Source of the DNA: Gnetum montanum
Lineage: Eukaryota; Streptophyta; Gnetopsida; Gnetales; Gnetaceae
Assembly (NCBI GenBank): GCA_015680685.1
Contig: MNCI01002923.1
Span: forward strand, 951,955-1,015,954
Reading direction: 5' to 3'
Length of the DNA stretch: 64,000 nucleotides
The notes below the pieces were generated by a model. The model ran no database searches. It saw only the letters and a program-made list of their open reading frames with translations, and was not told the DNA's origin. Positions 60,123 through 64,000 of this stretch are shown piece by piece. Made by a program: the position numbers and the translations under genes. Each line of letters begins with the position of its first letter. Positions within the stretch are counted from its first letter, which is position 1.

Positions 60123-60262
60123 CATACTTAGCATTTTTTTTTTTTTGCATTTTCATACTTAGTAAAATTTTTTACAATTTTACACTTAGTTAATTTTTTT
60201 GCAGTTTCCATACTTAGCCATTTTTTGACATTTTTACACTTAGCCATTTTTCTAGATTTCTT
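60123..60262. repeat. 28-bp T-rich minisatellite, 5 copies
   Basis: Units of the form CATACTTAGCCATTTTTTGC then ATTTT repeat directly before the visible part of G gag, where the first half of the capsid should be. Confidence 0.7.
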
Positions 60263-61290
60263 GGCCTCAATCTCTTCTTTGGAGGATCTCATAAGCTAGT
60301 TTTTCACATGCTTTAGGTGCAACCTAAAGCCTGAAACAACCGTCAACCAACTCATGCAAGTTAAGCAAGGGTCCATAGAGCTTGTGCCAAAATTCCTCCA
60401 ATGTTGGAACATTTCATTGAGCAAAATGCATGAAATCCTAGTAGAGACACACCTACTAGCCATCTTCAAGGATGTAGTGAATGAATTCATTAAGTCTAAC
60501 CTATTTTACCTAGCCTTGAAGTCCCTCAGCCAAGCCTTTGCCCAAATGAAGGGCATAGAGGAGGTAGCGCAAGCTAGTAATGACCTAACCTATGTGGCCT
60601 ATAGAAACCAACATGTATGCAAGTAAAATGCAATACTAGAAATAGTGGTCACAAGCACAAAAGTAACCAATCAAAGTCTGAAGGCTAAGTAACCCAAGGT
60701 CCTAGCTCACAAAGTTACCAACTTTGGTGCCAACTTTCCCACATCAATAGGGGCCTCACCAAGGCCTAACTTTGAGTGTAAGGATCACTCAAATTATACA
60801 CCACTACTGATGGAACCCTTTGAACTACTAGAGAAATTTTTGAAAGCTAGGAAAATCCAACAAAAACACGTATTAAAGATTACCCATCAAAAAAATGATA
60901 AGTATTGCAAACTACTAAAGAACCTTACCTTAGTAGTACCAAAAAAGCCCCCATCCCACAACACTTCAAGTTGGACCAATACTGTCATTACCACTAGATG
61001 TCTGGTCACAGTACAAAAAACTATCGTGCTTTACAGGATGACCTGCAAAGAATGATAGAATGGGGCCAACTGGTGCTTGATTTAGTGAGCCAATCCAATG
61101 CAGATGACACCTCCTACATCATAAACTCCATCAGTGTAGGTGGCAAGTCTAAACTTGTGCAACAACCTTTTATGATCCATGTGCCTCCTAACAAGGCAAG
61201 GATCCCCTTAGGCTCCACAAGCAAGAGGCCTCCATTTTTTTTATCAAAGTGCCACCTTGAGCATCCACAACACTCTCTGTGATCAAAGTC
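60263..61290 (+). pseudogene. Element G gag (partial)
   Basis: The frame gives SISSLEDLIS, NLKPETTVNQLMQVKQGSIELVPKFLQ, THLLAIFKDVVNEFIKSNLFYLALKSLSQAF, which match F gag residue for residue in many places. Near 60990-61080 CHYHxMSGHSTKNYRALQDDLQRMIEWG is the gag C-terminal YH..GH.T motif. The N-terminal half of the capsid is missing. Open pieces lie at 60354-60626 and 60998-61282. Confidence 0.78.
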
Positions 61291-61800
61291 CCACAACAAT
61301 CATCCACTAGGACATTAAATTGGCAACCAAACCAACCATCCGCTAAGACATTAAACTAGCATGACACAACAACAACAACCACTAAGAGACCTTTTGTCAT
61401 CAAGGTTCCATAACGAGTTGGCCTCGCAATAACTCTTAAATCATCATTTATCATAAGGGTGCCACAATGTGATGGTGCCTCACCTACTCAAAGCCCAATA
61501 GTGAGCAACCTCTTGGTCCCTCCTCCTTCAAGGGATGACCCCACTAGCAATTTGGGTAGGCCTACCAAATGATAATTCAAGAGGATGATCAAGCATCTTG
61601 TAACCCCCATGGATGAAGCAAAGGCCATAACCAACAAGCAACAATTGAACATTGGGGTCCCTGCACCCAAGCAAGTCAAGCAACCCAAGCCTAAGTTCCC
61701 TCTGCGAGAGATCTATCTCTCAAACTGCATGGAGGAAGTCAAGGCCAACATAATAGTTGATGATAAAAACTTTGTAGCTACACTAACCTAGGTGAAATAA
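61291..61800 (+). pseudogene. Element G gag-protease linker
   Basis: A Pro/Lys/Ser-rich frame ends with an open stretch (61585-61791) encoding KPKFPLREIYLSNCMEEVKANIIVDD. It lies between the gag end and the protease in the expected position. Confidence 0.55.
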
Positions 61801-61959
61801 ATGATCAAGTAAAAGAATAAAACGTTGAGCTTGTATAAACTGGTCATGACCTCATCTACTCACCACCAATCCTTGGCCTGAATATTGACCTTCATTCCTA
61901 TTACAAAGGACATCCCTGCAGATGAGACATCCATCCGTATAACGATATTGCCTCATACA

Positions 61960-62530
61960 CCATAAGAATTGGATTCAACATCTCTAACATTCTTTAATGA
62001 TGTAGTTAAGATTAATCCTAAATGAGGGGAGGCCACTACAACTCCACTATTTATTAGCATACGTGTTGGGTAGTGCATGATCCATAGAGTGCATGTCAAT
62101 GATGTTGTAGCAACAAACATAGTTGTATACTTCATCATTAACAATCTAGGCCTGGCAAATGAAATCAGGACAACCAAAATTGCATGTCTAATATCCTTCA
62201 ATGGATCATGTTTCATTATTAAGGGTACAATCAACTTAGCTTTCCTGGTAGAAGAGTAATTCCCCACTAGCACAGATTTCATTATCATAGAAGAGATGTC
62301 TGGCTTCAACCTGATCCTAGGTAGGCCTTGGCTAGCCTAACTATAGGCTATATCCTCTCACATCCACTAAGAAGTCCACCTTCGATATGAAGGTGGTTAA
62401 TTTATCATCCATAGTGAGAATATCCCTCCTTTGTCTACCCACAACATAGACATGGAGCAAGTGTTAGAGGTGGAGTTTCTTGGTGATACACCTACAACAA
62501 CCAATGTAACACCTCAGGCTAACACACTTG
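61960..62530 (+). pseudogene. Element G protease region
   Basis: TTTPLFISIRVG, MIHRVHVNDVVATNIVVY (active-site block, D-S/T-G lost), GTINLAFLVEE, EEMSGFNLILGRPWLA and HLRYEGG follow each other from 62035 to 62395 and match F at 47170-47560. The open part is 62077-62259. RT does not follow within the window. Confidence 0.75.
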
Positions 62531-62726
62531 AATGAGTGGTTGAAGTCAACAACCTCCCAGAGGACCCTAAGCCCTACATGTTCCCTAACCCAAACTAGAT
62601 TAGGAAGCAACTATGTGATCAAGACTTTCCATCACCAAAAATTCACTAAGCACCTACTTACCACTTACCTCCATTGGCCATGCATTTTTGGTTTTTACTT
62701 GCATTGCATTTTTGGCCATGCCTCCA

Positions 62727-62990
62727 TTAAACTAGCACAGAACGTCTGCTATGATGTTAAACTAGCACAAAATGTCCTTGTTCTATGACATTAAACTAGC
62801 ACCCATAGCATGGTCCGTTATGAGCTTAAACTGGCAATTTACTATATGCTACAACATTAAACTAGCACACAGTAGTCTACTAGGACTATAAACTAGCATA
62901 TCATGGTTTGTCAAGAGCTTAAACTAGATCCATAGTTTTCTAGGACCTTAACCTAGTATAGTTTGTGGTCCACCAAAGCCTAAAACTAGG
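62727..62990. repeat. 29-33-bp minisatellite, 8 copies (TTAAACTAGCAC family)
   Basis: Units beginning TTAAACTAGCA repeat every 29-35 bases. The reverse complement (TGCTAGTTTAA) is the unit at 46533 and 37545. Because F is on the minus strand and G on the plus strand, both elements carry the repeat in the same sense, directly after the protease. Confidence 0.82.
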
Positions 62991-63084
62991 TTTGAAGTTC
63001 AACACCCATAGTTTAAGACACATAGTTCTCTAGGGTAGGGTGAGGTGGTATGTTCCAGTTCTAGAATGAAGTTCACATCGTCAA

Positions 63085-63305
63085 TGAAAAATCCTATGGA
63101 ACATTTACAATGTCACCACCCTTGGCATCTTGTTGGTCCTCCAGAGATGCCTTTAGGAATCTTTCCAACCTTCTAGAACTACTTCCATCATCATTAGTCA
63201 TTTTAGTTAGAGCTCTCACAATTAGCATCACTTGTTGGAGAACTAGTAGTACTATGGAACAACTACAACACTACCATCATTCAGCCCTCATCATTGCCTA
63301 GGCTT
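63085..63305 (-). pseudogene. Possible end of an antisense frame in element G
   Basis: The minus strand encodes SSSRRLERFLKASLEDQQDA and KGGDIVNVP-stop (stop near 63089) just beyond the minisatellite, the position where F has the C-terminus of its opposite-strand gene (asF ends ...NGKGGNDPP...). Sequence similarity is too short to prove homology. The plus strand is also open here (63110-63301). Confidence 0.25.
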
Positions 63306-63614
63306 GGAAGAGCATCTAGCACCATGGTTCCCTACCATGTCACTAGGTCTCCTAGCTCTTGTCCTTAGTGAGGACTCCTAAGCACCTACATCACCAATGC
63401 CTTTAGCCACTCGAGTGCTCACTTCTAGTGTGGCTACTAAAGCTTTTGAAGCCTGTCACCACTAGCTCCCACACTGGCCTTATTGATTTGGACATTGCAT
63501 GCACCTGTAACTGACACAAAATTCATGGCCCTTGTAGTGCCCTTGCAAACAAGAGTTCACTTTTATCTCATATGGTATACTTTTTTTCTTGTTTTCTTTA
63601 TGTTGTATTTGTAG
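63306..63614. other. Transition region before the terminal exon
   Basis: No clear gene. It ends with a long pyrimidine-rich tract (63570-63611) and TTGTAG, a strong splice acceptor. The right boundary of element G lies somewhere here or upstream. Confidence 0.5.
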
Positions 63615-63821
63615 GATGAAGCCTTTGTACTGATTGAAATCGTTGGTGCAAGGCTGGAACGTTACGAGCACCGAAAGATCTACGGACAAGCACAGTCGAC
63701 CCTGCCTCCGCTTGAGGGCAAGCTGGAACGGATGAAGGCAGAGTGCCTTGAATGGTCCGCACGCGGGTCAAACAAGGACTTCCCCAACGTTTGCCGCTAC
63801 AACACATTGGGTTATACGTAA
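63615..63821 (+). CDS. Terminal exon of a probable host gene, unknown product
   Basis: After the acceptor at 63613-63614 a phase-0 frame of 68 codons begins DEAFVLIEIVGARLERYEHR, contains KLERMKAECLEWSARGSNKD and ends CRYNTLGYT-stop at 63819. It has no internal stop, a balanced amino-acid composition with an amphipathic middle part, and is much richer in GC and CpG than the rest of the window, as expected for expressed unmethylated exon sequence. AATAAA follows at 63907. The opposite strand is also open but has no splice or composition support. I do not recognise the family. Upstream exons must lie outside the window or beyond the TE cluster. Confidence 0.6.
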   Translation, partial: DEAFVLIEIVGARLERYEHRKIYGQAQSTLPPLEGKLERMKAECLEWSARGSNKDFPNVCRYNTLGYT

Positions 63822-64000
63822 ACAATGCACGTTAAATGTAAACCATAAACAAGCACGATAATGTAAATGATCCTGTAAACGTAAACTAAAAAACGAAGAA
63901 AACTGCAATAAATTTGAGCAAAATGTAAACTGTATTGTATTGAGAATTGATTACAAAGTGCACCGGTCCAAATGAAGTTGTGGCTTTGAAACAAGGTGGA
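63822..64000 (+). terminator. 3' UTR with poly(A) signal
   Basis: AATAAA at 63907-63912 lies 86 bases after the stop codon of the terminal exon, preceded by several TGTAAA/TGTAAAC words like plant far-upstream elements. The cleavage site is not identifiable. Confidence 0.5.

Noticed and set aside
63598-63825. Minus-strand 75-codon frame over the terminal exon
   Set aside because: No splice or composition support. The plus frame has an exact acceptor, stop and poly(A) signal.
1-64000. CRISPR arrays, bacterial operons, rRNA or tRNA genes
   Set aside because: No regular spacer-repeat array, no ribosome-binding-site-led gene clusters and no cloverleaf or rRNA signature was seen. All tandem repeats are head-to-tail without unique spacers.

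Overview
This is plant nuclear DNA made almost entirely of old, nested LTR retrotransposons of the Ty3/gypsy superfamily (Athila-like and Tat-like). The AT-rich composition, the depth of nesting, the very decayed reading frames and the near absence of host exons suggest a seed plant with a large repeat-filled genome. A gymnosperm is plausible, but nothing in the window proves the taxon. All internal coding regions carry many stops, mostly TAA/TAG/TGA where the family has Gln or Arg codons, as expected for long-methylated, silenced copies.

Layout. 1-3324 (+) is the pol of element A, followed by a polypurine tract and the start of a 3' LTR at 3763. 4080-5215 is a CpG-richer broken piece of a non-TE gene. 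5399-5910 is an LTR-like promoter block. 8637-25820 is element C (minus, Athila-like, tRNA-Asp-type primer site). Its integrase is split by element B (plus, 11738-18919), which has two LTRs, a perfect 5-bp target duplication TTATT and a gag-protease frame but no RT, RNase H or integrase. 27540-29687 is the gag-protease part of a forward Tat-like element E, and an integrase piece at 56040-56930 may be its other end. Between them lies an antisense, apparently spliced reading frame (30160-32610 plus 53257-53817, minus strand) that is split by element F (32611-53256, minus, about 20.6 kb, Tat-like). F carries gag, protease, RT, an archaeal-type RNase H and integrase. Between its protease and RT it holds a 190-bp-period tandem array and a multi-exon gene-like unit on the opposite strand (41290-46185, plus). 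57085-58300 is the start of an Athila-like element D, cut by a forward Tat-like element G (58301 to about 63000), which is of the same family as F. The window ends with a clean CpG-rich terminal exon (63615-63821, plus) with a splice acceptor, stop codon and poly(A) signal. This is the best candidate for a living host gene.

The most interesting structure is the antisense intron-containing gene lodged between protease and RT of F, with a parallel arrangement in E and perhaps G. Also notable are the two different positions of the second RNase H (before RT in A, after RT in F), the 29-bp minisatellite marking the F/G family, and the reading frames that become continuous when nested copies are mentally removed.
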